DNA from: Dendrolimus kikuchii
Lineage: Eukaryota > Arthropoda > Insecta > Lepidoptera > Lasiocampidae
DNA length: 64,000 nt
Direction of reading: 5' to 3'
NCBI GenBank assembly: GCA_019925095.2
Contig: CM034407.1
Location: 8,382,710-8,446,709 of the forward strand
The translations under genes and the position numbers were made by a program. The first letter of the stretch is position 1; the number at the start of each line of letters is the position of its first letter. The notes under the pieces were generated by a model. The model had not been told where the DNA came from, did no database searches, and saw only the letters and a list, made by a program, of their open reading frames with translations. Positions 1-12,622 of the stretch are shown piece after piece.

Positions 1-224
1 TTTTCAAAAAGTTACAAGATTTTACATACATTTACTTTACCAAACTGCAACGCACGTCGGCAACGTTCTAGTGAATCATATTAAATTATACCTGATACTT
101 AACTTGTGTTTTACACACTTTTTTATGTATCTATTTATTATATAACATTAAGTTAAAATATTAGTTTACCTATTTTGAACTATGCTTTACAGTAATTATC
201 ACTGTTATCTAAAGTATAGTATAA

Positions 225-561
225 TCTATATATATCAAAGAAAGTCGTGTTAGTTACACTATTTATAACTCAAGAACGGCTGTACCGATTTGGCTGAAAA
301 TTAGTGAGGAGGTAGCTTAGAACCAGGAGATGGACATAAGATATTTTAGACTTTTTATCCCGTTGGGACCGGTAGGTGGAGCTGAAATCAGGTTCTAGAA
401 TCCTCCTAATCACCTGGAGTGATTTTGGTGATTTTGTTTTTGTGTGTGTTAAGTGGGTCCCCGGATGGTTTAAATCAACAATTGGAACCGGTAGGTGGCG
501 CTGGGATCAGGTCCTAGATTTTTATTTTTTAGAGCAGGACAACGTCTTTCGGGGCCGCTAG
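225..561 (+). mobile_element. Non-autonomous Helitron (337 bp)
   Basis: Starts with TC after an A (224|225) and ends GGGGCCGCTAG before a T (562), as expected for Helitron insertion between A and T. Contains the GGAACCGGTAGGTGGCGCTG module twice in diverged form. Shares ends with 33122-33832 and 59160-59422. Confidence 0.78.
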
Positions 562-2548
562 TAGTTATATAAAAACGAAACCTCTTAAAATTCGTGCATT
601 ATAGTGTAAGATATAAACCATTTAATAATGGCAATTGTCCAATAAAAATGTTACTGAACAGCTCTTAATAATAGACGCATTATTTTCGCTTTTCGTCGTT
701 TTATTATTTAAAAGAAATATACTTTTAAAGCAAATCAAGTAAAGAGTGAAAATAGATAGATTTTATGCCGATTGTAGGCGTGCGCACATGCATGTAGGCG
801 TCCGCACCGGCTTACTAGAATTTGTAGTCGTTTTTATGATTTAGTGCTATAGATACGTAATAAGGCAAGCTGTTTTCATATAAAAGATCATATTCTACAG
901 AGTACAAAATATTATGTTATTAATATATTTAAACGTATTTCTGAATGTGTTCAGTTTTGAAGACCATAATATAAAAATAACAAAAAATTGGCTGATTGAC
1001 ATTTGCATTATTTAGAAACCAGTTAACTTACTAAACTGGCAAGATATGCCCTTATCGTGTTTGGGACGGATATCCTCTTATGCTTGGCTTCCTATAACTG
1101 ATATTCATTCGATTGCCTTAGTATCGGTTATATTCAGGCATTAATTGTAGGTTTGGAGTTTATGTCAAATTTCAAGCGATAGCACCTACCTAAGGCAAAT
1201 CTACGGTTAGTAAAATATAAGAATCAGCCATTAATCGATAACTTATTATTTCATTGGAGAAATACTGTCAAAATGGTGATAAGGGCTTAATTCGTCAGTT
1301 CCACTTGTTAACTAACTACTTGACTAATGCAAATATAAACCAGGCCGTCCTAAGGCGTTCAAATTTTTATTGATTTGGACTAAATGCACAACATTAAAAC
1401 GTCAATAGCCTAGTCTTTGTTTGAAATCTCTATTTGCTTGTTTATAGATGCGAAGAATGCGTAAAAATAATGTAGTTATAGCAAAGAATCTCATTATTAT
1501 ATCCCTGCTCAAACAGGGATAATATTAGTGTCAGGACTGCGTCCAAATGCGTCTTGTTTATAGTGTTAACAATAATGGCCTTAATGATAAGTTGCATTAG
1601 TATACCTATATACATATTTTATCTGTCAATGTTTAACGTTTTGAACAATTAATAACAATCTCGCATCACTAATAACGCATCAAACCCTTAGCTACATCTG
1701 CGCGACACAGTAACTGACTTTAATATTATACCAGATGTAGCAGAGGCATTACAATTAACATTGATTATAACCATATATATAACCACATATATAAGTATAA
1801 GACATGTGAACAAAATTACTCCCCAATATATCTTAAAATATTTTAAGACCCTTAAAATGACCTACGATAACAACGTGTAAAAATACACGTAATTTTAACC
1901 AAAAATATCAAGTTCTAATCTATAATATCCACATATAGCTTTATATATCTATACACGGTATGTATAAATACCTAAACACGAATATATGAACGTATACATT
2001 GGTTTATGTGGTATGTCGGCATGTTCAAAGCGCGGCGGGCGCGGCTGAACCCTTTGATCTGCCGCCGTACACATAGATGTTGGTACCTAACTATGAAAGC
2101 CCTTTCTATTTCGGTTCCGTCTTACCGTTAAAATCTGGTTTAAACTGTTTAAGATTCGTGTGGCATATAAATGCCAATTATAATTGTATTACGTCTAGAT
2201 TTTGGACAATTTTAATATGTATATTTATAAAGAAACAAGAAACTGGTTGATATTTTTATACTACGGCTATGGCCTTCTCAAACCACGATAAGACTTGTAA
2301 TACAGAGCAATTCTGGCTTGCGTTAATAATGCTGATATTAGACGCATCAATGACATTGAATCAATTTGATTGAAAGGCACAAATCAGAAAGGGCACGATG
2401 CTATTCAATTTCATTACCACTGAATGATGAAAATTTATGTTTATATAGATCACTTTGGTTGATTCATCCAAATTGAAAAACAGAAATGAGCCATCTAATA
2501 CCGGCTTAAATCAACTTTCAAAGGCAATAAGGTTGATGACAGTCAAAT
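562..2548. other. AT-rich intron, nothing recognised
   Basis: No gene or known repeat seen. A GC-rich 40-bp patch near 2025-2065 (AAAGCGCGGCGGGCGCGGCT) stands out but is unexplained. Confidence 0.5.
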
Positions 2549-2560
2549 AAGCTGAAACAT

Positions 2561-2762
2561 TGTTCAGCGTGGGCGTAACTACGTTCTAAGTCTCACATGA
2601 GAGGAGGGTGGTTTTAGTGGAGTATGGAGTATTGAGTATTCGAGTATCCACACAAGCCGGCGATTTGATTCCGGTGCGCCCATTAGTGGGTGACACCTCT
2701 CGTCGCTTTGGTCTAGTCTCTAGGAAAGGACCCGGTAGTGTGCGAAACGCATTTCAAAAAAA
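2561..2762 (+). mobile_element. Poly(A)-tailed retroposon (202 bp), family unknown
   Basis: Ends in an A-run and is flanked by a 12-bp duplication AAGCTGAAACAT at 2549-2560 and 2763-2774, the mark of target-primed retrotransposition. The insert is GC-richer than its surroundings. I do not recognise it: it could be a SINE, the 3' end of a LINE or a processed transcript piece. Confidence 0.75.
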
Positions 2763-3020
2763 AAGCTGAAACATAGTTTATCATCTTATAAAAGTTTACA
2801 ATCCCATGTATTTTGTACGAGTATACAAATGCATGACTAGTAGGTAAAAGTAAAAGGAAATAAAAAAAATCTGAGCGTTTTATTACATTATTAGTAGCCC
2901 TAGTTTGAACGTAATTTTTGAATGTGTCTAACACTCGCGAAAATCTAAGAAAATATTGTGAGTTATTTTAATAAATAAAGCACTTTAAAGAAACAGTTAA
3001 GTGAAAAACTTTATTTATTA

Positions 3021-3353
3021 TCTATATATTAATACGTGAAGCAAAAACGTTGTACCCCTTTTTACGAAAATTGCGCGGACGGAGGAGTATGAAATTTCGC
3101 ACACTTGTAGTTTATATAGAGACGAAGCAAGGAATGCTAACATTTTTTTAAAATTATGCATAAAAAATACTTTAAATCAATAAAAAAAACATTACACATA
3201 CTACCATACATGTATTTGACACACACACGTATATATACTGTTTTGTTTATTGTTCAAGTCAAACAGTGTAGCCTTGGCGAAATCTGTGATTATAGAAGTA
3301 TAGTCTTTGATATTAATTATTATGGTCGAATTTCAAGCACGGGCGACCACTAG
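3021..3353 (+). mobile_element. Non-autonomous Helitron (333 bp)
   Basis: A|TCTATATATTAATACGTG at the 5' end and GCGACCACTAG|T at the 3' end. A short GGTCG...CGACC stem lies just before the CTAG, the usual Helitron 3' hairpin position. Confidence 0.8.
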
Positions 3354-4350
3354 TACCAATAATAACGATATTGATTGTCAAATTTTTTGCATAAAAAAAT
3401 TACACGATTTGTACATCTATCCATTCTCAAGTATTTAATAATATTCAATTCACGTAATTAAATTAATCTATAAGCAAATACGCCCTAATCCAGAGGGAAT
3501 CACATCTACGTACTTAAATAAAGTCATCAAAATTGATGATTTTTAAACAACGGAGTTCTTATGGCAATTTGAAAAGACATTCGACTAAACAGCTAAGATT
3601 TTCAAAATATAAAATGTATGCTTAAAAATAATCATTATCTATATATATTATACAGCTATCATTTTCAATCAACATTATACATTTTTGAAAATAAAATTGT
3701 ACATAGCAAAAGGGAAAAATCTGATGATCGAATCATAGCAGTTTCGTTAAAGAAAGCGCTTTGAAATGTTAACATTTTTTTATCTCAATATTCCAGCAAT
3801 CTTCAATTTCCTTGAGACAATCTCTTCTTAGATGGAAAAACACGTCAGTGTATGTAAATCAGACGGTAACTTCGCAAGAAATCTACATATTCTTATATAT
3901 CTGATATTTCCGGCCCCAAAATACGTCTGATGGAGCTTTGGTATACAACAAAGAAAATGTTTGGTACTTTTTCCTTCATGAAAGCAAGAAATTATTTATT
4001 TTTATGGAACAGATTTTGTGTGTTGTTTTTATAATTCCATTATTAAGATTGTTGTTATCCATTATTTTTTCATTTTAATAAGCCACACGAGATTTTGCTT
4101 ACTTCAAAAGCAAAATACTTATTATTTTCTTATATTTTGGGAACAAATATATTTGAAAATTATTTGACCTTCAATGTGGTCCTCATACATTAAAATCAGT
4201 ATTGCGTCCGACGTGATTTTAATCTATTATTAGACTTCATAAAATTTGAAGAATACATATCGGTATGAGTAGGTACTAAACTTATAAATAAGTATGCGTG
4301 TACCTTTGGTTGCTTTAAGACAATTTTAAAATTTAAATATTCATGAATAC
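3354..4350. other. AT-rich intron, nothing recognised
   Basis: No credible open frame or repeat identified. Confidence 0.5.
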
Positions 4351-4673
4351 TTTTTTATTTTTATTGCATGAGTTCAGCAGACAGGTAGATAGCCCACTTG
4401 ATGGAAAGCGGTAACCATTACCTATGGACATTTACAAGACCAAATTCTACATATGCGCTGCTGCTCTCTTAAGGAAGACTGGAACTTGGTCACTAATGCC
4501 GGTACACAAATTAAGGTTGTTATGGCGGCATACTCTAGACCAGGGGTGGTAGCCATCCAGTCGGGGAAATACCCTGCCATCTGGCTGTGGGTTGTTTAGT
4601 CGTTTACGACAGGCTGCCCTGCCGCGGGAAATTGTATTCTTTATCTGTACCAGCACGGATAAAATACATATAC
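4351..4673 (-). mobile_element. SINE-A family (310-bp, A-rich tail), minus strand
   Basis: On the minus strand it starts TTTATCCGTGCTGGTACAG and passes through GGATGGCTACCACCCCTGGT, ATGCCGCCATAACAACCTTA and GGTAACCGCTTTCCATCAAG to CTGAACTCATGCAATAAAAA. No convincing A or B box. It could be the 3' end of an unseen LINE instead of a true SINE. Nine other copies or pieces lie in the window. Confidence 0.85.
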
Positions 4674-5717
4674 ATAGATAAAATGCACTTGATATACATA
4701 CACTAAATAACCCTGTAAAGACATATTTAAAAAATGGAAATATGCACTTTTATTAAAATTTAATAAGTATAATAGCTTAAATAAATTATTCATATCGGAC
4801 ATAACAGGATGTTATAAGTATAATAATATAATATTTGTTAGCAAATCAACCTAGGCATGGTGGTAAGGAAATTGTTATTCCGGATAAGAACACTTCATTT
4901 CACCCGCAACAACGGAAAGCGACGATTTGAGACAATAACTTACGTGACCAATAAATAAATATTCAACACTGTGGCCGTAGATCTCACTAATTTACTACTA
5001 CTGAACCCTATAATAACCATTTATCCACGGGCGGCGCGTATAAATATCCCAGCGACATTTTTCTTCGCCTTATCTTGAGAGACCAGACATTTTTCCCTCT
5101 CTTCCTTGCAAACACTATCCAGTATACACTTATCTCTCTCTGATGGCATTTTATCACAAGCTAGCCGACCCCCTCCCTTTTATTCAGTACGTTTTATTTA
5201 GTTTGCGCCCCCTAAAGTTCGTGGCAGACGAGGACACTTTCCATCGCTTGGTTGAGACAAGCAACTAATACAGTTCCACTAGCGTTTAGGTCTGTTTTAG
5301 TTAACAACAAATCAGGTTTAAATACACGCCTAACAAGAGGAGAAGAATGACAATCAGCCAGAAAAAACGTATCTCTAGAAAAACCCTTAAATCTTTCATG
5401 ACTAGGTGGCGCCACAGTACACATTTTTATTTCGTATTTGGACCTTAATATTTAAAACTCGTTTGTTAGAAATAAGAAGGAATAGCAAAAGTCCGAATGA
5501 AATGAATGAAAGTCCTGATTATCTTTAATTTTATATTTAAACACTGTGTCAGACCTAGGGAAATATAATTAAGTTCTATAGATGTTAAGATGCGGAGCTT
5601 CGTCCTGTCAGAAGTATGATTCCACTTTCTACGACCCGTTCCAAAATCAGAGTTTTCATGTACAGTGCACAGTAGTATACAAATATTGGTCTTTGTAATC
5701 GATTACCAAAATCAATT
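4674..5717. other. Intron, mostly unrecognised
   Basis: GGCGGCGCGTATAAATATCC at 5031 resembles a TATA promoter but nothing downstream supports a gene. The frame at 5212-5424 (minus) is unrecognised. Confidence 0.4.
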
Positions 5718-6148
5718 ACGCCGGCTCACAAAAAAAAGTGGTCTGTACTTTTGACCAGACCCATCTATTCTTATGTATTTCGATGGGCTAAATCCGAAGA
5801 GGCGCAGATTCGAACCTAAAGGCTCGGTATATTCCCAAGCTAAACAAGTTACGCTTGTATTATGGGTAATATACAACGGACCACTCTGGGGCCGATCCCA
5901 GACACCCAGACCGTAGTAAATAACAGAAAGTTAGTTTCCAAAAGTTACTATGCCAGGAATCGAGCCCGGAGCTTCTGCGTTCCAGCGAGTTCGGCCGGCT
6001 AAGACTTAGCCCGCTCAACCACAGAAGTCGTTTTGAGGATGTGTGGACCAAACTGACATCAGATTGGGATTCAGCGCATCGAAATACTACATAAGAATAG
6101 ATGGGTCTGGTCAAAAGTATAGACCACTTTTTTTGGGCCGGTGTCATT
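5718..6148. mobile_element. MITE with ~75-bp terminal inverted repeats, carrying a SINE
   Basis: Left arm 5718-5795 and right arm about 6072-6148 are complementary over ~75 bp with few mismatches (shared core TTTTGACCAGACCCATCTAT, then TCTTATGTA). The centre is occupied by a minus-strand tRNA-headed SINE (5820-6035). A smaller relative is at 24579-24713. Confidence 0.8.
5820..6035 (-). mobile_element. tRNA-headed SINE family 2, minus strand
   Basis: On the minus strand: CTTCTGTGGTTGAGCGGGCT (A-box-like), then CTCCGGGCTCGATTCCTGGC (B box), a body with CTGGGTGTCTGGGATCGGCC, and the end GCGTAACTTGTTTAGCTTGG. Same family as 48901-49118. Confidence 0.8.
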
Positions 6149-6267
6149 ATTATGGAAAATGACAATCACAAATTTCATGAAATTGAAAAAGAACTAATCA
6201 GGTTTTTCAATTTATGTCTGATTATAATTTAAATTGAGATTTTCTATAAAAAAGAACGGACGTTATT

Positions 6268-6349
6268 ACATACATACATACATAACTTCACGCCAGTTCC
6301 CTTGCGGGGTAGGCACGAACAACAGAGTGCCATTTAGGCTTATTCTTAC
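6268..6349 (-). mobile_element. RTE 3'-end micro-insertion (82 bp)
   Basis: Minus-strand copy of the last ~20 RTE codons plus a three-unit tetranucleotide tail. Perfect 12-bp target-site duplication ACGGACGTTATT at 6256-6267 and 6350-6361. Confidence 0.92.
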
Positions 6350-6361
6350 ACGGACGTTATT

Positions 6362-7094
6362 TATTGGATAATTGTCATTCCTTACTATTCTTATCTACTT
6401 TTTAAGATATAGTGTTTAAAAAAGAATCGAAGCGACAAAATAGTGTCCAAGTCTGCGTAGAACCTTAATGGATTTATTCAGCGTCCGCGTCGCCGTGCTT
6501 TGACCTTGCCTGTTTGTCTTTGAATTCGGGGAAAAGTCTCATGGTTTTGACCCGGAATCGCAGGGCCGTGATTGATTTTATTTGCGGGCTATTGTAGTCT
6601 TTAATGGAAGTATTAAAGGAAATAGTAGGCATTGTTCTGTTAAAGCAAGCATTGAAAAGTATTTGTTGGTATTTCAAAATGTCAGATTTGTTTAAACTAC
6701 ATGATATCCTCGTAGATACAATAAAGTTGAAGAGGTCATATGTATAGGTATATTTGATTATTCCTATGTCCGGAAGTGGTCCTTACAAGTCCGATGTGCG
6801 AAAACATTTTTGTATTCGATAATAAATAAAAGTGTCATTCATTATTATAAATGTAATATAAGAAAAGTTCCACTGTGAAACTGATGTTCTCTTCATTTAA
6901 AACGAATGTCACTAACGTGTTTTACTTGTATTCTACCAATGTAATTTTATGCAGTATAGCTGCTAAAATGTTTATATTCAATAACAGCCGTGAATTGGTT
7001 GGTGACGTACGGGAATGATGATAAAACACATTTGTAACAGTAATTTTAAATGAAAAAACGTCAGTTTCACTACTAATAATTTAATATTAATATT
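6362..7094. other. Intron, nothing recognised
   Basis: An unremarkable 67-codon minus-strand frame at 6474-6677; no similarity recognised. Confidence 0.5.
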
Positions 7095-7106
7095 TAATAG
7101 ATCTTA

Positions 7107-7349
7107 CAATGCAAAAGTGGATGGATGCAGAAGTCGTGGAAGGCCACGACACACCTTCCATGATCAAATTGATTGTGTACTAGCAGAAGGTGATGTCAGG
7201 AGCCTTAAGAACAGACGAGCGTGCATGACAAGAGTTATGAATGTCAAAGAAGCAAGTGAGGTGTGTAAGAATAAGCCTAAATGGCGCTCTGTTGTTCGTG
7301 CCTACCCCGCAAGGGAACTGGCGTGAAGTTATGTATGTATGTATGTATG
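7107..7349 (+). mobile_element. RTE 3'-truncated insertion (243 bp)
   Basis: Plus-strand copy of about the last 70 codons of the RTE protein (GRPRHTF to ARELA) with an (ATGT)n tail. Perfect 12-bp target-site duplication TAATAGATCTTA at 7095-7106 and 7350-7361. The apparent open frame at 7117-7326 is this fragment. Confidence 0.93.
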
Positions 7350-7361
7350 TAATAGATCTTA

Positions 7362-8344
7362 ACTATGAAATGATTTCTCATACCGGACTTTTAATGACTA
7401 CTTTCAGATATTGAAAATTATCATAGGTAAATTTTTAGGTCTTTAACACGTATGAATTAGAAATATTATTCAAAGTATAAAACGAGATATTCGATTGACG
7501 CCATTTAAGGTTAGTGGACTTAAAACCAACCTTATTGGCACGGACTTGACCAGATTTTTGAATGGTTGTAAAGTTATAGTTTTTATATCTTTTATTAAAA
7601 AGAAACAGGAATAATTTCAAACTGAAAGCTTTAGACTTTTAATAGGACGACGGAATCTCGGACTCTACAAGTGAGGCAGGCTAAAGGATGCCGATCGCGC
7701 TGCAGTGCGTTATGAGTACGCAGAAGCGCTACACAAGTTTACGACACAAGTAAAATAATATCTGACTATCATTTATTATGTTATCATATAAATCTTGAGG
7801 GTATCACAGCATAGCCTATTATTCCGCCACACATCGACATGGCATAAATAAGGTCCAGCATACGAGGGGAGGCGAAAATAAAATTAGTTACACTGCTTAT
7901 CACCGTGTGTAGGGGGCCTTTAAGTACTTAAATGTTACATGTATCACTCTGGGCTCCCTTAATGAGGGATGCGGCGGTTTAAGAGTGATTAAAGCTTGTT
8001 ATTATTTTAGATGTTTGTAGATCCGAAGGGTTGTTTAAGGCTTAGGGATCTTAGTGACATCTGTTTTAAATAGATGGCGTTGCGATCAGTATAACTACAT
8101 TAATTTTTTTGTGGGATTTGATGAAACGGTAATTATTTGTGTCAGGATATTTTAAAATGAATTTATAATAAGGTATTATAAACCCGTTCTGTTATAATGA
8201 ACACTGTTTTAGAATTTATTGTAATGTAGATATGAACTACCCAATTGGTAACAATTAGGTAGACAATACATTATTTTAAAATTAAACAGTGATGTTTAAT
8301 TCACCTTTCTCCCGGTAATTTGGACTCGGCACAAATCATTATGT
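7362..8344. other. Intron with one small shared repeat
   Basis: GCCGATCGCGCTGCAGTGCG at 7690-7709 recurs near 39604 (CGATCGCGCCGCAGTGCGTT); GGCTAAAG precedes both. Otherwise nothing recognised. Confidence 0.5.
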
Positions 8345-8357
8345 TATCTTTCACACA

Positions 8358-8434
8358 GAATAAGCCTAAATGGCACTCTGTTGTTCGTGCCTACCCCGCA
8401 AGGGAACTGGCGTGAAGTTATGTATGTATGTATG
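8358..8434 (+). mobile_element. RTE 3'-end micro-insertion (77 bp)
   Basis: Contains only the last ~18 codons, the stop and (ATGT)n. Perfect 13-bp target-site duplication TATCTTTCACACA at 8345-8357 and 8435-8447. Confidence 0.94.
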
Positions 8435-10080
8435 TATCTTTCACACAATCCATCAATCTTTTCTTGTAATTTTAGAGAGTCCCCAGTATGGCACGGATGC
8501 GACAAATACAAATCAAGTCAGTACCGCCGATCAACACAGGAGTTAAAATGCGATTTGAGAGCTCGTGGATAAGAGGTTCATCAATGTATCAGTAAAATAC
8601 CGCGATTTTCTATACCGAGAGGATTGGCAGTCAGTGTAACACATGACTGTTCGGCACGCTGTCGTCCTTATATCGTAGGGGTAAAGATATCGATGGCTCC
8701 TACGTATACTATCGTAAGCCACAAAATGGCGATTTTCATGTTTTAAGTGATTCATAATTAATGAATTATTTATCATCGATTCCAAAAACAAGAATTTAAA
8801 TATCACTAAAAATAAAAAAGTTTTTTCCCGTATATAATCGTATGTATTGCAAGTAAGCGCCGTATACTGGCGCATTGTCCTATACGATCTTTTACGGGGG
8901 AGGAATGCGAACGCGTAAGCAGTCGTTACCTGTAGTAATTATCATTTACGGTTTTATACGTGGAGAGAGTATGTGCGTTCATACTTACCGACAAACTATA
9001 ATTTTATCGTCTATGAATTTATAAAGACAGATGTTTTAAAAAATTAGTAACCTATGTTCAATTAATTGCTTAAAACTATATTCGAGAGGTTTCAAAATAT
9101 CGGATATTGCTTCTAAATCGACCTCATTTAATGATGTTGTATCCGATTTTATTGATAGAAACGAAGAGTATTCTGATTTCCATTTCAGTTTACAGGAATC
9201 TGACAGAGACTAAGGTAAGTTATAAACGTGCATTACTCTTTTATACATATTTTGTATATTTTTTTAGTTCTTGACACTATTTGGTCAAAAGAATATTAAG
9301 TAACACATAAGATTATGTACGCGACTATTTGCTAGAAAAAATATATCGTAAGTAACACATAGGATATTTTACGTGGTATTTTTGAGCAATACAACTATCG
9401 TATGTAATACATAGAATTTTTTACGCCGGATTTTAAAGTAATATTATTATCGTATGAACTAGTTACTATTATTATCGTGGTTCATATTGATGTAATTGAT
9501 AATGTATGTGTAACTTACTATTATATACTTCGGTAATTTATAAATTAATAAGTATTGTATATACGATTACCTTAATTTTCCTTTCGTAAAAATTACAGAA
9601 ATTAGCAAATCTTATGTTTAACTTTTATTATTTCAGATTCAGAAGGAGTTAATTTGTCAGAAATTGAAGAACTTTTTTTAAATAATCCACAACGATTTAC
9701 ACAAAACTTCATCAATTTTACTGTTCAATGATGATCATCATTGTAAGCCTAAGTTTATTGCATCTCATTTTTCTAGAAGCACGCTGAAATATTACAATGC
9801 TGTAGTAAATACAAAATATATTTTAATTTTTATGGATTTATCAAAATACTTTTTTTTTCAGGCGAGGATTTATTTGGAACTGCTACTTTGTCTGCCTACT
9901 CAAAGCATGAATACTTTCTTGAAATGTTTTATGATTCAGCTCAATGTTTGAAACCCCCAAAGACATTTTAACCATCTTCCCCTGAATGTTCCATTAACCA
10001 TTTAGTTGCTGACTGTATAAATGATTTTTGCCCTTATATTATTGGTACTACAATACAACAACCTCTATCACAACTTTAAA

Positions 10081-10190
10081 TAGATAGATAACACTTTATT
10101 GTACACCATTACAGAAAATACAGAAAAACTTATAGCCTAAAAATATTCAATGGGCGGTCTTATCGCTAAGAAGCGATCTCTTGATCACAA
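10081..10190 (-). mobile_element. LINE 3'-end family (GTACAATAAAG tail), minus strand
   Basis: On the minus strand: GAGATCGCTTCTTAGCGATA, a small hairpin, then GACCGCCCATTG, TTTCTGTATTTTCTGTAATG, GTGTACAATAAAGTGTTATC and (TATC)n. A common lepidopteran LINE 3' end. Nested in the 8636-13125 transposon. Confidence 0.75.
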
Positions 10191-10537
10191 CCCGTGGCAG
10201 GAATAAAAGAGATTATATTGGTCAAAGGTGGTATACATAAATATTAGAGGGTATGCAGTTACTTACATATATTTTAACTTTCTTCTTTTTCTGACTATTT
10301 TACACCCCAAGCAAATTCGGCAAACTTCAGTCGGAATAAAAAACATATTCAGAAATGGCCAAGGTAATGGTGAAGGAAATATGAGACTAAGTGGATAGAT
10401 ACGAAAAGAAAAAAATTGGTAAGGCATACATAACTCGTAGAGGTAATAAGAAACCAACGAAAAGTATAAAATCACCTTGTAATGTCGCTTGAACTGTATC
10501 GAAAATATGTCAAACAATAACAGAAAAACACATTTTT

Positions 10538-11415
10538 AATGATTTCTGTAAATTAGGCGATCATCATAAACAATGGGTTTATATGTCCAATCTAATAGGC
10601 CAAAATCTCAAGAGACGCGTTTGTATTGATACTAAATCTTGTTGAAAATATAAGTACGATGAAATATAAGTTATCTCTTGCTAGTAGTGAAAATGCAAAA
10701 GAAAATGTACTGATCGTATGCAAGAAGAAATTTTTATCAACGTTGTCGATTAGCGAACAGTTTGTGAACAGCCTTTCAAAAACCCGACTCCATATCAGGC
10801 ACTGTGACAACTGACATTCAAGGCAAGCAAAAGAAGTAAGAAAAGTGTATGTGACCATATTAAATGCTTACAACCATAAAAGTTCATTATGTTAGAAAAT
10901 ATACGACCAGATTATACCTAGATAAGTGACTACCATAGTGACTTCAACTTTTATAAGCTATTTCTTATGTACAATGAATGGTTTGGATTGGTTTGATCCT
11001 AAAATGTACTGAGAAACATAGCGTCAATACAAAAACTGTTGCCTATCATAACTTTAAGATAAGCTTTTTCAAGTCAAAGAAAAACTAATTTGATACATGT
11101 CACAAATACACGAACACTAGATCCCGTACAAAAATTGAACATGAAAATAACACTACTCATAGCTTTCCCAAAAAACAACCTCTTCATACATGTGGCACGA
11201 AACTGAAAGCAAAAGAGGTGCCAACAAGGTGTCTTGTCTGAGAAATTTTGTAATCAGTGGAGTAAAAGCACGTGTTATCGAATTTAGGTTTTAGTCAGAC
11301 GATTGTGCAGGTCAAAACAGGAACCCAATTGTGTTTGCTGCCTATTTGATATTGTCACAGAAATACAATGTCACCATCAAACATTTAAAGAAGGCGATGG
11401 CTTTACGCCTTAATT
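10538..11415 (+). pseudogene. DDE-type transposase relic (SD-x-C-x-GQN-x-N family)
   Basis: Plus-strand pieces in order: NDFCKLGDHHKQWVYMSNLI (10538 onward, frame 2), then after a shift KYKLSLASSENAKENVLIVC and KKKFLSTLSISEQFV (to 10814). After a decayed gap, MWHETESKRGANKVSCLRNF from 11190, an in-frame TAG, and SDDCAGQNRNPIVFAAYLIL. The order VCKKFFLNTLxI ... WHExxAxRGxxE ... SDxCxGQNxN matches a transposase group common in arthropod genomes, with SD as a likely catalytic aspartate. I cannot name the superfamily with certainty. GTAAGT at 9215-9220 and TTTCAG ending at 9636 suggest the original gene had introns upstream. It is dead: frameshifts and stops throughout. Confidence 0.75.
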
Positions 11416-11674
11416 GAAAGATGTGCCCAAAAATAATATATAATCCTATATACTCCACTTGAGTGGCTCAACTTAGTGGATAGGCTAGACAAGACGGTAA
11501 ACCTTTCAATGTTGTAAAGTTGGACCATACCAAGCTTATAGATTCAAATACATAAATAAGCTAAATTCGACTTTAGCCTCAAAAAATTGAAACTAGAATT
11601 TAAACGGTGATTTCGTTCAATGGACAAAGACAAAATAAATAAAAGTTCTGTCTACTGATGCGAATAAACTACAT

Positions 11675-11900
11675 ATTATTATAGTTTCTTAAGTTTTTGC
11701 GAAAATTATACATAATAAAACTACGTTTTAACGACTTTAAGTCTGGTAATTTATTTGATTTTTTTTATACGGACGGTTCGGCCACTTTTCAGTAGCAGCG
11801 ATCACAGAAGGCAAAGATATCAATTGTCAATGAATATTGTTAAAGTTTTCTTTAGCCTACCGTCAACTTGTTCATTTTGATTATTGAGTTTTAATATTAT
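11675..11900. mobile_element. Palindromic MITE family, decayed copy
   Basis: TTTCTTAAGTTTTTGCGAAA, AATAAAACTACGTTTTAACG, CACTTTTCAGTAGCAGCGAT and GCCTACCGTCAACTTGTTCA; only the left arm is clear. Nested in the 8636-13125 transposon. Confidence 0.6.
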
Positions 11901-12090
11901 TTATGGTTATTATTTACTCTATGGGAGCTTAATCTAATTTACAACCGCAACATGTTGTGGCTTGAAGAGAAGAAACGACACAAGAAACTCTTCAGTAAGT
12001 ATATAAAATTATGATATCTAGGCATATCTTTAATAATTTTATATAGTATAAAAATGGGTGGAAGGTAAAATAAAAAGTTAAAAAGTCTTT

Positions 12091-12622
12091 TCGGTCATTT
12101 ATCCGTTCTGGATGGCTACCACCCCTGGTTTAGAGTATGCCACCATAACAACCTTTTTTATTATTGCAGGAGTTCAGCAGACAGGGAGACGGTCCATTTG
12201 ATTGAAAGCGATGACCATCGCCTATGGACATTTGCAACATCAAACACCAACAAATGTGCTGCTGTTCTCTTAAGGGAGACTGGAACCTGGTTACTAAGGC
12301 CGGAACACAACTCAAGGTTGTTATGGCGACATACCTTAGACCAGGGGTGGTAACCATCCAGTCGGTCAAATGCCCTCCCCTGGCTGTGGGTTGTTTTGTC
12401 GCCTCTTACGACAGGCCGCTCGGCCACAGGTAATTGTATTCTTTCTCTGTTCCTAGACGGATAACCTTGAGTTGTGTTTCGGCATAGTGGCCAGGCTCCA
12501 GTCCCTTCTACGGGTCCGGCAACACATTGGTAGCACCTTGAGTGTTGCAAATTTTCATAGGCAACGGTAACCACATTCCTTTATGGTTGGGCCGTCAGCC
12601 TGTCTACTGTAATCCAGCAATA
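12091..12622 (+). mobile_element. SINE-A copy, plus strand, split by another SINE-A
   Basis: The 5' part 12091-12155 (GGATGGCTACCACCCCTGGT to CATAACAACCTT) resumes at 12469 with GAGTTGTGTTTCGGCATAG and ends CCAGCAATAAAAG. The gap is filled by a minus-strand SINE-A. Confidence 0.85.
12156..12462 (-). mobile_element. SINE-A copy inserted into another SINE-A, minus strand
   Basis: Full-length minus-strand copy, T-run on the left and TCCTAGACGGATAA on the right. AACCTT flanks it at 12150-12155 and 12463-12468, a short apparent target duplication. Confidence 0.85.
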
